From: Elymus sibiricus
Lineage: Eukaryota; Streptophyta; Magnoliopsida; Poales; Poaceae
Direction: 5' to 3'
NCBI GenBank assembly: GCA_039707655.1
Contig: CM077666.1
Span: forward strand, 299,920,166-299,984,165
DNA length: 64,000 bases
In this document: positions 9,684 through 21,500 of the stretch, in pieces
How the letters are laid out: the number at the start of each line of letters is the position of its first letter
Position numbering within the stretch: position 1 is the stretch's first letter
Program-made: the position numbers and the translations under genes
Notes under the pieces: model-generated
What the model was told of the DNA's origin: nothing
The model's input: the letters and a program-made list of their open reading frames with translations, nothing else
Databases searched by the model: none

Positions 9684-11816
9684 TGTAGGAGATATGCCCT
9701 AGAGGCAATAATAAATGTTATTATTTATCTCCATGTTTGTAATTATGTTTATATTCCGTGCTATAACTGCTATGGTTCTCGAGTCTGCAATAACCACGAA
9801 GCTCGGAGGAAGACTCATATGCACATGTGGAATAATAAATGATAAAATGTATTCCTAGTCTGGCCTCTAAGACTAGCTCAAGTATTGCATGATGGTTCTG
9901 TTTTCCTGATCATGGGCATGACTATGCCGGCAATTTTGAGGGCACAATGTTAGGAGAACACTTGTGTTGAATCGACCCGAATTGATGTTATGCTATGAGA
10001 TACATTCGTCACAAGTTAATGGTTAATAACACAGAGATGGTTAATGTTTGCATAATTCCTTAGACCATGAGAGTGTCGAGTTCCTTCATACTTGCTTCGT
10101 GAACTTTGGGGTTTGTTAAATGTCATCCGTAACTTGGTGGCTATTACGGCGGCTTACGGGTTCACGGAAAAGTATGACAAGTAACGAGATAGCTCAAGAT
10201 TGGGATTTTCTCCTCCGACGATGGAGAGATATTCTAGGGCCCTCTTGGTGTTACGGTATCCATCATCGTCTGGCCAGACACGTTGTGATTTGATCACTGG
10301 GATGCCGGAACGCGGAAACGAGAAAAGAGAACAAAACCGGTAATGAGGTAACTGGCATAGTGGACAAGTTGTTGATCCGCGGGGATGCCAATAAATCTCA
10401 CCTCGGGTATTTGTAACATATCGTGAAGCAACAGGAATAACACACGGCAACTGGAGGTTCACTCGAATATTCATTCGCGTGGGTATAGGGGTCAATATGG
10501 GTGTCCACGGCTCCGATGTTGATCATTGATCGGAAAGTGTTCCGGGTCATGTCTATACTTCACCGAACCTATAGGGTCACACGCTTAAGGGTCATCTATC
10601 TGCTGTATACTAGACAGGGAGTCTGAGAGAAAGTCACCGGAAAAGTTTCGGAGACAACGGAAACGTTCCGGAGAGAGCACCGGAATAGTTTCGGTAAAAC
10701 TGAAAAGTTGTTTCAGGGTATACCATTAAGTCAAATTGGTTTCGGCACAGGCCTGGAAATTCTTGGAGGGTGCCAGAATTGTTCTGGGAACTTCTGGGAT
10801 TTTTCGGAGAAAAAACCCGGAAATGTTCCGGAGCTGCCGGAACCGCTTTGTTTGCTTTTCGCAGGTGAAAATCACTAATCCGGAATTGTTTCGGAACGCG
10901 TCCAAAATAATTTTAGTGGGTACTGGAATTGTTCTAATACCCACAGAAATATTTTCGGATTTAACGGTCGCGGAAAAATGTTTCCGTGAATAGTGAAAGT
11001 GCCTTTTGGGCTACTTTATGGAAAGCCACCTTTTAGGGCTTTTACCAAAAGGCTTCTAGAAGGGCTTGGGGACCAAGGAAGCCCCTCATGGGGGGCCCCA
11101 CTAGGGGTGGCCGGCCAAGGAGTGGAGCTCCATGGAGCTCCACTTGCTTCCCCATAATGCCCTTTATGTGTGACATAAACCTTGGGTATTTTGGGTTTTT
11201 GTGAGCCACCCTACCCCTTGCATTTTCCTATAAATAGAGGTGGAGAGGTGCTCTCAACACTCACTCTTTCTCAACATACACAAGCCATGCATGATCTGGC
11301 CTTCTCTCTCCCTCCCCGCGAAATAGTTTCGTAGAGCCGAAAGGCTGTCTAGGTTCCCGTGGGAACTAGTTCTGGACGGCGAAGCCCTGCCGGATAGATG
11401 ACACCGTATGTGTACAACTCTGTAGAGAGATCGTAGTTTCGGTCTTAGTTCAAGAGTGCCTCCCGAAGGGCTGTCCAAGTGACCGTCCGAGTTTCGAGGG
11501 TCCTCCCGAAGGGCTGTCCGAGTGACCGTCCGAGTTTCGAAGGTCCTCCCGGAGGGCTGTCCGTGACACCGTCCGAGGGACTGTCCGACCGCCTCCCGGA
11601 GGGCTGTCCGAGGGGCAGACGAGGGAGTACATCCTCGCGGTTGGGAGGTTGTAAAATCCTAGCTGCGGGGATCTACACCGCCGATCGTCATCGACTCTAC
11701 TTCCGCTGCGCTACGAGTCGGTAACGAAAAGATCAAACCTTGTATGCAGTCTCCATAGTGGTCCTGGGCTGGTGCGTAGGTCGGAATTTTTTTGTTTTTT
11801 GCAGCGTTCCCCAACA
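9684..11816 (+). mobile_element. Solo LTR of an Angela/BARE-like copia family
   Basis: It starts TGTAGGAGATATGCCC and ends CGTTCCCCAACA, 2133 bp long. The 5-base TSD TTCTG is present on both sides (9679-9683 and 11817-11821). No internal region is present, so the element was reduced by LTR-LTR recombination. The LTR is homologous to the inverted LTRs at 16608-18589 and 23899-25882. It splits the LINE. It contains 43-bp tandem repeats (11461-11625) and a stretch dense in CCGGAA/TTCCGG (10640-10990). Confidence 0.92.
11461..11625. repeat. 43-bp tandem repeats in the LTR, about four units
   Basis: The motif TCCCGAAGGGCTGTCC recurs at 11461 and 11504, with GG variants at 11547 and 11594. The spacings are 43, 43 and 47 bases. 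Related arrays occur in the inverted LTR copies at about 16800-16945 and 24090-24240. Each unit contains a CCCGAAGGG palindrome. Confidence 0.85.
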
Positions 11817-11821
11817 TTCTG

Positions 11822-12021
11822 GTAGGCTGCCGATGGCTGCCAAAAGTACCACATGGTAAAGTGGGCGGACATATGTATGCCTAAGGACCATGGTGGACTG
11901 GGCATTATTGCCTCGTGCCACATGAACGTCGCACTCATGCTGCGATGGGTCTGGCGGATCCTACGAGGCAAGGGTGGATTATGGCTACAACTCATTCAGG
12001 CAAAAATACCTTAGGGGGGAG
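11822..12021 (+). pseudogene. LINE fragment, block 2
   Basis: It resumes the LINE ORF2 after the TSD of the solo LTR. The reading includes KYHMVKWADICMPKDHGGLG and a tryptophan-rich stretch, typical of the region after RT in plant LINEs. It ends with GGGAG at 12017-12021, the target duplication of the LARD. The frame has small indels near 12000-12016. Confidence 0.8.
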
Positions 12022-14008
12022 TGTAACACCCCCCGGTGCTTAGCTACAGTGAACCCATGCTAATTATGCCATGTCATCATGCTTTACTAAGCCAAATGCC
12101 ACTTGATAAAAATCAAAGTCAAAATTCAATTTGAAATGCAAGTCAAATATTTACATCTTCAAATATGCAAACAAAACAGTTCATAATTTCGTAAATAATC
12201 AGTAAGTAATTATGTTAAGGAAAACAACATCATCTAAATTCCCAAAATGCCCTTGGAATTAATTAAATGGACCAGCAGCGCTAAAGCAAACCATTTAAAT
12301 TCAAACACAAATTTAGTTAATTGCAAATGCCCCCAAACTTTTTGTGCACCCCTAGAGTAACGCCTAGTATTTATGTGCAAAGTTTCACAATTTACAAAAA
12401 TTATTTGGTGGCAAAATAAAATGCAAAACAGAAAAGAATAAAAGTAACAGAAAAGAAAATAGAAAATAGAAGAACTACACTGTGCACTTGTAGCCCACTG
12501 CTACAATGCACAGCCCAGCCCACCAACGGCCTTCTCATCCCTCTGTACAGAGGAGGAGGCAGAGGCATGGCATGGCCGCCATCCACGGCGCCAGGGCCAC
12601 CGATGCTCGACGTCTGGCGCTACAGGGACACCTGGGAGAGGATAAGGCCGACACCCCCGACGCCCTAGCCAACCCTAGCTCACTCCTTCCCTTCTCCTCG
12701 CTCGATCCCCTCGATCCCGAGCTCGGCCGTCGCCATGGCCATCGTCGTAGCCGCGGCCACCGTGCTCTCCGCTGCCTGAGATCACGTCCAGGAGCTCCGC
12801 CTTCGTCGTCGCCTTCACCCTCGTGGTAGGGTTCGAGCTAGGAGGCACCGTACGTTAGCCATCGCCGTCGTCTTCGCCCACGGCCGCCACATCTCGTCAT
12901 CAGGCTCGTTGCGTCCGTCCACCCCCGCACCTCCTGACCACGTCTATGAGCTCCGCGGTGAGCTCCTCTACCGATCCCCCCCTTTCCCCTTCGATCTGTC
13001 GCCATTCCGCTGTCCCCGAGCTCGTTCGAGCTCCTGCGTACGCGTACACGCGTGCCGCTACTACTTCTGCTGCTCGCAGCGCTCCTGCCGTGCTCCCGCC
13101 GCGTCCTGGACGCCCCGGGGCACTCCCTAGCTGGGCCCACGCGCGCGCCCGCGTAGCCCTGTGCCCGCCACCGCCTCCCCAGCCGCGCGCGCCCGCAGCC
13201 CTGCCGCTGCTCTGCTTGCTGCCGCTGCTATGCTCTTGCTGCTGCCGCTGCTTAGCTGCTAGGGCTACTGCTTACTTGCTGCTGCCGCTGCCCCGCGCCG
13301 CCCATGCTGCTGGATGTGGCCGCCGGCGCCTCTGTGTGTGCGCGCACAGCCGCGGCCAGAGCCGGCTGGCTCTCTGTCAGATGGGCCGGCCCCTGTGTAG
13401 ATTAGGGCCTAATCCCCCTTTAGCACTAATCCCTCCTAATTAGAGTATGACACTGGGCCCCTGCAGCTAAATAACCTCTTAATTTAACTCTAGTCAATGA
13501 CATGTGGGACCCGCCTACACTATTCACCCTTTGACCAGTCAAATGTTGACTGGGTCAACTCAGTCAACGGGCCCCACATGTCAACCTCTGTAGCACCCTG
13601 CTGTGTACACTTCAGTGTGTGCACATAGCATTTTGCCATTAATTTCGAATTAATAAGAGATTCAGGAAATCATTTAAAACTTTCGAAGTTCATATAAAAT
13701 AATCCGTAACTCGGATGAAAATAATTTATATATGAAAAATGATCAGAAAAATAAGACGAATCTGAATATGTCATCCTCATACCTGCCACATGCCCCCCCA
13801 GCACAGCAAACATGGAACCTTTCCCTCCGGATCGTCTGACCGATAAATGCCTAGAGCCGGGAAAATATTCCCGAATATTTTCCCGCTTCGTCTATAACAC
13901 CTAGCACTGCATTAGGTCACCCCCAGCACAACATATTGCCATGTCCTGCCTTGTGATGCATTTGTTTGCTTTATATTTACTGTTTCTTCCCCCTCTTCTC
14001 TCCGGTAG

Positions 14009-14083
14009 ACCCCGAGACCGACGCTGACACCGCTGGTTACGACTACGCCGCAGACGACCAGCCCCTTTCAGCAGTGCTTCCAG
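14009..14083 (+). CDS. Candidate mini-exon A in the LARD LTR
   Basis: A 75-base segment follows a pyrimidine-rich tract and GTAG (CTCTCCGGTAG) and is followed by GCAAGC, a possible GC-type donor. It encodes an acidic, tyrosine-containing peptide (DPETDADTAGYDYAADDQP). The copy in the other LTR is 30756-30830, also 75 bases and open. The phase fits mini-exon B. Coding status is inferred. Confidence 0.3.
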
Positions 14084-15668
14084 GCAAGCAAAACCCCCTT
14101 GATCATTCCTATAACACCCATTCTTTCTATCCCATGCTTGCATTAGATTTTGTTACTGTTGTTCGATAGCTCCTATTCTGATGCATAGCCTGATTTTGTA
14201 ACTTGTTGTTGATACTTTATCTGTTATCCTATATGCTTAGTATAGGCTGGTTAGTGATCCATCAGAGGCCCCACATCCTTGTCCTTGTTGCCATGCTTTA
14301 CTACCGATGACTCGATCATTGTGATCGCCGTGTAGAGACCGACACATCACCGCACACCCCCTTAGTTATACGACTCTGCAGAGTTACTATCGAGTACCGA
14401 GGGTGCTACCTCCTACCTCACTCCTGATGATATCTCTGTAGCGTAGCTAGTCGGTTGTGGGTTACCGAGGGTGATTCCTCTTTCACCACCTCCGATGATG
14501 CCTCTGATGTGTAGCCCCTCAAGTGTGAACCCATTGAGGGTGATTCCTCCAAGTTCACCTTGATGGTTACATCGAGTAGGAAACCATTGAGGGTGATTCC
14601 TCGGATTTCCCCTTGATGCTATGGACACACAGATACCCTGTATTTACCTCAGTCCCTTGTTGAAGTCGGGTCGACCCTGAGGTGTACCCGCGAGAGATGT
14701 GAAGTCGGGTTGACCGTGAGGGTAACCGCGAGATAAATACGCGGCATGGCCGGGCAGGCAGACCGCCCCAGGAGAGGGATAGGCCTGGCCCTTGTCGTAA
14801 GTCCGCGAGACGGGGCGACAGGATCACTGATCGTTACCGCGAGCTCCCAATACACTAATGGGTTTGGCTATATGATCTAAGTAGGCCTCTGGCCTTTTCG
14901 CACTGACCACCACACGGGAATAAAAGTGGGCACTCGGCGTCGTACGATTCTTCCGAAAGCTCTTCAGACGTCAGCAGTTGAGCGGCGTGCGCCGGGTTGG
15001 ACGGTAACCGCCTGCGCTTGTATTAAGGGGGTGGGTCTGCTCCCGGCCGCGTACGCAACGCGCAGGAGTGCTTAGGACGATTGGCCCATAACCCCTTCGC
15101 ACTTAGGATTTAGACCGGCGTGCTGCCCTCTCTGTTGAGCCTAGGTAGGACTACGGCGTGTCGATCAGCCGAGGCCGGGCATGACCCGATAAAAGTGTGT
15201 CCGGCCGGAATTAATCGAGCGTGTTGGGTAAGTTGGTGCACCCCTGCAGGGAAGTTATCTATTCGAATAGCCGTGTCCACGGTAACAGGACGCTCAGAGT
15301 TGTATCCCGATCTACTACAACTAGAACTGGATACTTGTGACACTAAATTGATATGATGGCTCCGGGATCGCTTTCTCGCAGGGAGTCGAGGAAGGATCTC
15401 TGGGCATTACTAATATATATTTGTTACTACATGTTATGTTATTCTACTCTCTTCTATTGCTGCAAGACGCTGCAAGATGCTAGTCTTCGATAGGCTAGGC
15501 CTTTCCCTCTATTCTGGCATTTCTGCAGTATATTCCACAGATACAGCCCCTTCCCTTTGATACCGATGCATACTTAGCATAGATCTGATGTAAGTCTTGC
15601 GAGTACTTTGGATGAGTACTCATGGTTGCTTTGCTACCTTTTCCCCCCTACCCGATTGCTGCGATCAG

Positions 15669-15760
15669 ATGGCGGAGCCCCGGAGTCAGCTGATCCCGCC
15701 TATGACTACTACTACCCCAACGGAGCCTACTACTACGTGGAGACCGACGGCCAGGAGTAG
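15669..15760 (+). CDS. Candidate mini-exon B in the LARD LTR, with stop
   Basis: It follows GCGATCAG and encodes a D/Y-rich peptide (ADPAYDYYYPNGAYYYVE) ending at TAG 15758-15760. The copy in the other LTR is 32408-32499, with the same length and stop. Its phase matches mini-exon A, giving a possible intron of about 1.58 kb inside the LTR. Confidence 0.3.
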
Positions 15761-16037
15761 ATAGGAGGCCCCAGGCAGGAGGCCTGCGCCTTTTCGATCT
15801 AGTTGTCGTTGTTTGCTCAGCCTTCTTAAGGCAAACTTGTCTAATTATGTCTGTACTCAGATATTGTTGCTTCCGCTGACTTTGTATTCGAGCCTTCCAG
15901 GCCTGGCTTGTAATATAGAGCTGTATGACTTTAATTTGTATCTAGAGTTGTGTTGTGATATCTTCCCGTGAGTCTCTGATCTTGATCATGTGCATTTGCG
16001 TGTATGATTAGTGCACGATTGAGTCGGGGGTGTCACA

Positions 16038-16607
16038 AGTTGGTATCAGAGCCGACTGCCTGTAGGATGCCCCTTTCCAACTCCTTGGTCAAAGTTGAGT
16101 CTAGTCTTTAAAAAACAATTTTGCTAACATTGTTGTGTGGCTTACGGGCCCACATCACCAATGGATGGGATTAGGATCTTTTATTCCTCTCCTTTACTCT
16201 AGGATTCTGATCTCTCTTCTCTTCGGGTTAAAGATTTTACTAACTCTAACTTTAGGTTCTTGTAACTACTTCCTCCCGGAGAGCCCTTCATTCCAGATGA
16301 TCGTTTAATTCACCAGAAGATATCCCGAAGCACTCTTCGATGCTTTCCCGAGACCCTTGTGCTCATCGCTTTTCGATTCCATACCACCGATAAATCCCCG
16401 TGGATAACTACACATCCTTGCCATTCATACATTCATTCCCAGTTGCTCTTGTTATTACAAGATGCCTCGAATTACTCTCCGATATTCAGAGAATCCCTTG
16501 TGCCTACTACCTTGCAGCTCCTTCCTGCATGAATACACCTACGAATAATTCCTCACACTTACCAGGGATTCGTTCATCCCCAGTTGTTCATGTGTTTCGC
16601 AAAATAC
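16038..16607 (+). other. LARD internal domain, left part
   Basis: It is CT-rich non-coding sequence after the primer site. No gag-like reading is visible. It ends at the nested copia (left TSD AATAC, 16603-16607). Confidence 0.8.
16041..16053 (+). other. LARD primer-binding site, initiator-Met type
   Basis: TGGTATCAGAGCC follows the LTR end (16037) after a three-base spacer. It is complementary to the 3' end of initiator tRNA-Met. Confidence 0.85.
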
Positions 16608-18589
16608 TGTAGGGGAATGCAGCAGAAAACAAAAAAAATCAGTACTGCGAGCACGCCCAGGAACACTATGGAGATGCATACAAGGTTTGGATCTGATCGT
16701 TACCGACTCGTAGCGCAGCGGAAGTAGAGTTGGTGTAGATCGTCGGTGCAGATCCCCGCAGCTAGGATTTACAACCTCCCAACCACGAGGATGTACTCCC
16801 TCGTCAGCCCTCGGACAGCCCTTCGGGAGGCGGTCGGATAGTCCCCCGGATGGTGTCACGGATAGCTCTTCGGGAGGCACTCACAAAAACTCGGACGGTC
16901 ACTCGGACAGCCCTTCGGGAGGCACTCTCGAACAACCCCTCGGGCAAAAAGATCAAACCTACGACCTCTCTACGGGGTTGCACACATACGGTGTTATCTA
17001 TCCGGCAGGGCTTCGCCGTCCAGAACTAGTTCCCACTAGAACCCAGACAGCCTTTCGGCTCTACGAAACTATTTCGCGGAGAGGGAGAGAGAAGGCCAGA
17101 TCATGCATGGCATTTGTATGTGATAAAGAGTGAGTGTGGAGAGTGCCTCTCCACCTCTATTTATAGGAAAACCCAAGGGGTAGGGTGGCTCTCATCCATC
17201 CATGTCATCCCTAAGTATTTTGGGACAAAGCCCAAAAAGGTGGCTTTCCATAAAGTAACCATAAAGTGATTTTCACTATTCACGGAAACATTTTTCCGCG
17301 ATCGTTAAATCCGAAAATATTTCTGTAGGTCTTAGAACATTTCTAGTACCCACTAAAATAATTTTGGACGCGTTCCGAAACAATTCTGGATTAGTGATTT
17401 TCATCTGCGAAAAGCAACCAAAGCGGTTCCGGCAGCTCCGGAACATTTCTGGGTTTTTTCTCCGGAAAAATCCCAGAAGTTCCCAGAACAATTCTCGCAC
17501 CCTCCAAGAATTTCCAGGCGTGTGCCGAAACCAATTTGACTTAATGGTATACCCCGAAACAACTTTTCAGTTTTACCGAAACTCTTCCGGTGTTCTCTCT
17601 CCGGAACTCTTCTGTTGTCTCCGAAACTTTTCCGGTGACTTTCTCTCAGACTCCCTGTCTAGCATTTAGCAGATAGATGACCCTTAAGCGTGTGACCCTA
17701 TAGGTTCGGTGAAGTATAGACATGACCGGAACACTTTCCGATCAATGATCAACATCGGAGCCGTGGACACCCATATTGACCCCTATACCCACACGAATAA
17801 ATATTCGAGTGAACCTCCAGTTGCCGTGTGCTATTCCTTTTACTTCACGATATGTTACAAACACACAAAGTGAGATTTATCGGCATCCCCGTGAATCAAC
17901 AACTTGTCCACTATGCCAGTTACCTCGTTACCGGTTTTGTTCTCTTTTCTCGTTCCCGTGTTCCGGCATCCCTGTGATCAAATCACAATGTGTCTGGCCA
18001 GACGATGATGGACACCGTAACACCGAGAGGGCCCCAAGAATATCTCTCCATCGACGGAGGAGCAAATCCCAATCTTGAGCTATCAAGTCCCTTGTCATAC
18101 TTTTCCATGAACCCGTAAGCCGCCATAATAGCCACCCATTTACGGATGACGTTTAACAAACCCCAAAGTTCATAAAGCAAGCATGAAGAAACTCGATACT
18201 CTCATGGTCTAAGGAATCATGCAAACGTTAACTTTCTCTGTGTTATTAACCATTAACTTGTGACGATTGTATCTCATAGCATAACATCAAATCGGGTTGA
18301 TTCAACACAAATGTTCTTCTAACATTGTGCCTTCAAAGTTGCCGGCATAGACATGCCCATGATCAGGAAAACATAATCATCATGCAATCACTTGAGCCAG
18401 TCTTAGAGGCTTGACCAAGAATACTTTTTACCATTTATTATTCCACACGTGCATATGAGTTTTCCTGCGAGCCTCATGGTTATTGCAGACTCGAGAACCA
18501 TAGTAGTTATAGCATGGAATATAAACATAATTAGGAACATGGGGATAAATAATAACATTTATTATTGCCTCTAGGGCATATCTCCTACA
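16608..18589 (-). repeat. Copia 3' LTR (left copy)
   Basis: 1982 bp. It matches 23899-25882 with scattered substitutions and matches the reverse complement of the solo LTR at 9684-11816. The 43-bp GC-rich tandem repeats lie at about 16800-16945. Confidence 0.93.
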
Positions 18590-21500
18590 GACTCCCACTT
18601 GCACTAGAGTCAATAATCTAGTCAATGCTAATGCACTTTACACCTATGGCATACTGGTGTAAAATATGCTTCGATTGTGGTATAGCTTGATGTCCAACGG
18701 ATCTGACAACTTCAGCTCCGTGTGTATCTTTGCATATCCTCGCGTTTTCATGCTTTCACAAAATTCATATTTTGTGTGGACTTGGCTTTGTATATATGTG
18801 AATCACTGGTCGAACCCTGATTCCTCAGATTGAGCTATGGAGCAACTATCTACAATAGTGTCCCATTGACCAAAGCCTTCTTGGAACCATACTAAGTTCA
18901 TGAATGAACTATATGATTCAAGATCTTCTTTGTCGCTTCTAAAGCGTCAACATACTTAGCCTTTGTTATAGAATTCGCCACAGTAACCTGTTTGGAACAG
19001 TTCCAACTTACCGTGTCACCATATCGTGTATTACACAAAAACCCTTAACTTAAATCGAAAATCGCATGGAGCATTGATGAAGACTGTATCGATGTAATTA
19101 CTTACAACGAGCACTTCATAATCTCTGCTTGCAAGAAAACATGTCATCAGTGCTACTTTAGTACTCAATGACATTTTTCACTGCTGTCCCATGATCAGTA
19201 CTTTGATCACTTTGGTATCTATACTCACAACAGGTTGGGAGTATCGGACATATCTGGTTGTTTTTACATACCATGGAATACATGATTAATCCAAACACAA
19301 GAGTGTGTGGAATCTCCATCATGTATTTTGCTCATCAGTGTTTTGGGACACCGAGTCTTGCAAAAACTCTTTCCATGTGACTTCGGCAAGAATCACTCCT
19401 TGGCGTTTTAATGCTAAACTATTTTAGCATCTTGTTAATATGTATTTTGGCTTAGCCCTATTAGGCAATTCTATCTCACAGATAATTATGCCTAATATCA
19501 AGGCTACCCAGCCCAAGCACTTCATCGTAAAACTAATTTTTCAATGAAGTCCTAATTCGTGTCAAGAAATTTATATTATTTCCAATTAACAATGTGTCAG
19601 GCACACAAGGTTTTTAGAAATATTATTATGCTCCCACTTACTTTCTTGTAACCACAAGCATCTTCGTTATCCATTGATGAAATCAAACTCTTTTGACTAT
19701 TTCATCAAAAACGAAGATTCCAACTCCATTTTGCTCTCTTCTGTCCATTGCTGGAACTCTGAAGTTTGCACATTCACTAGCATCCTCTGGATTGACAAAA
19801 TACCTTGTATTGTATCACATGCAAGTCCTAGGTAGCATTTCCATCTCATGGAAATCCTTTTGGCATCCATGTAACATATCTCATGATTGAAATATGTATT
19901 AATTGCTAGTTTAACCCGAACCGACTTTAAGCATCACTACGGAGAGACAATCTCACCGTAGTTAATTCCTTGAATTTGTTATAAGCAACAAGTCGAGCTT
20001 TATGGATAAAACATTTTTATCCGTATCAGTTTATAGTTCCATAAATATTCGTTAGACTCTAAGTCTTCCGAAAGGGGTATCAAGATTTAATCTTGAATCA
20101 TTTATATGGAAACTATCTCAGATCATTTTGGCATTTAGCCAATTCCGGAGTCAGGGCCCATCAATGCTTCCTTGTGTATCGTAGGTATACTATTGTCTAA
20201 CAACAATATCTCGCTTGCGCACCTGAGAGGTTTGCACGAGTTTTGCCTACGTGGTTCAGCTGCAAGTTCGACCGAAGTCCATACATCTCATGTAGAGGCT
20301 TCCGTATCAGTCACAGTAGGAAACTCTGAAATCACTTTCAAGGTTTCTTTCCTTTGATCTGATGACGAAGATACTGTTATCTCGTCGAGTTGCACTGTCC
20401 TCCCACTCACCTTTTTGCAAGAACCATTTTCTTCAAAAGCATACCGTTCTTTGTGCAAAACCTTTTGCCTCGGTATAGTGGTGGAGGAATTCCCAATAAT
20501 TTGGGATAACCTACAAAGTAGCACTTGTCTGATTTGGAATAGGTTTGTAAACATTTTACACAAGCCCCATATTCCAAGTGTTAAGAAAAGATATAACATG
20601 GTTGGGTGTACCATACCATGGCGTCATTTCAACATATCTGATGGCGCTCTTTTCAGTGTAAAAGCCGCAGTCTCTAAAGCATTACTTTAAAAGGGATAAT
20701 GGCAAATTGATTTATGTCATCTTTGATCTTACCATGTCATAAATGGTTTGATTACATCTTCACGGACATTCCACTCACAGTGGTGTTCCAGGAGGTGTAA
20801 GTTATGAAACTCTTTTCACAACTCACCAGACATTCGCTAAACTTGTAACTCAAATATTCCTTTCCGCAATCTAATTGTAGAAACATAATTTTCTTGTTTA
20901 CAATAATTTCTACTTCATTTTGAAAACCTTTTGAATGATTTCAAAAGATCCAGACTTATGTCTCATCAAGTAAATATCCATATATCTACTTGAGTCATTT
21001 TTGAAGATAGATAAATCCACTACTAGCAACAACATTTATCGGACTACACACATCAAAATGTATGATCACCAATAAGTTTGTTGCTCGTTCCTTATGGCCT
21101 GTGAACGGTATTTCAGTCACTTCACTTTTCAGACGAAAGTTGCAAGTGTCAGATGATTCATAATCAAATGACTTCAAAATCCATCATGATTGAACTTTTC
21201 CATGCGGGTTTCTCCAATGTGACCACATGCAGTGCCACACATATGTGGTATTCTTTTAGTCTTGCGACATTTAGCGCCAGTGTTATGGATGTATCATATT
21301 ACCATCAATATTCATAACATACATCCCATCCACGATGGAAGCATGGCCCTTATGTTATTCATGATACTGAACAACAATTGTTCTTTTATGAACAATCATT
21401 TTGCAACAAACATTATGCAATGGGCTAGAGTGTATAAAACTCTAAAATGAATTATGAAAGTAAACACAGAGGTAATATATTTTTATCAATATTCATAACA

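Larger units (their letters stand above)
12022..16037 (+). repeat. LARD 5' LTR, 4016 bp
   Basis: Homologous to 28770-32777 throughout, with scattered differences. It starts AT-rich and becomes strongly GC-rich (about 12500-13400). A block of diverged repeats with the core GAGGGTGATTCCTC lies at 14399-14600. The GC-rich part is open in several frames on both strands, but those frames are not conserved as proteins. Confidence 0.93.

Noticed and set aside
12506..13443. Open frames of 107 and 165 codons in the GC-rich part of the LARD LTR (and 29256-30192 in the other copy)
   Set aside because: They are Pro/Arg/Ala-rich, overlap on both strands, change length between the two LTRs and have no known domain; GC-rich sequence simply lacks stops.
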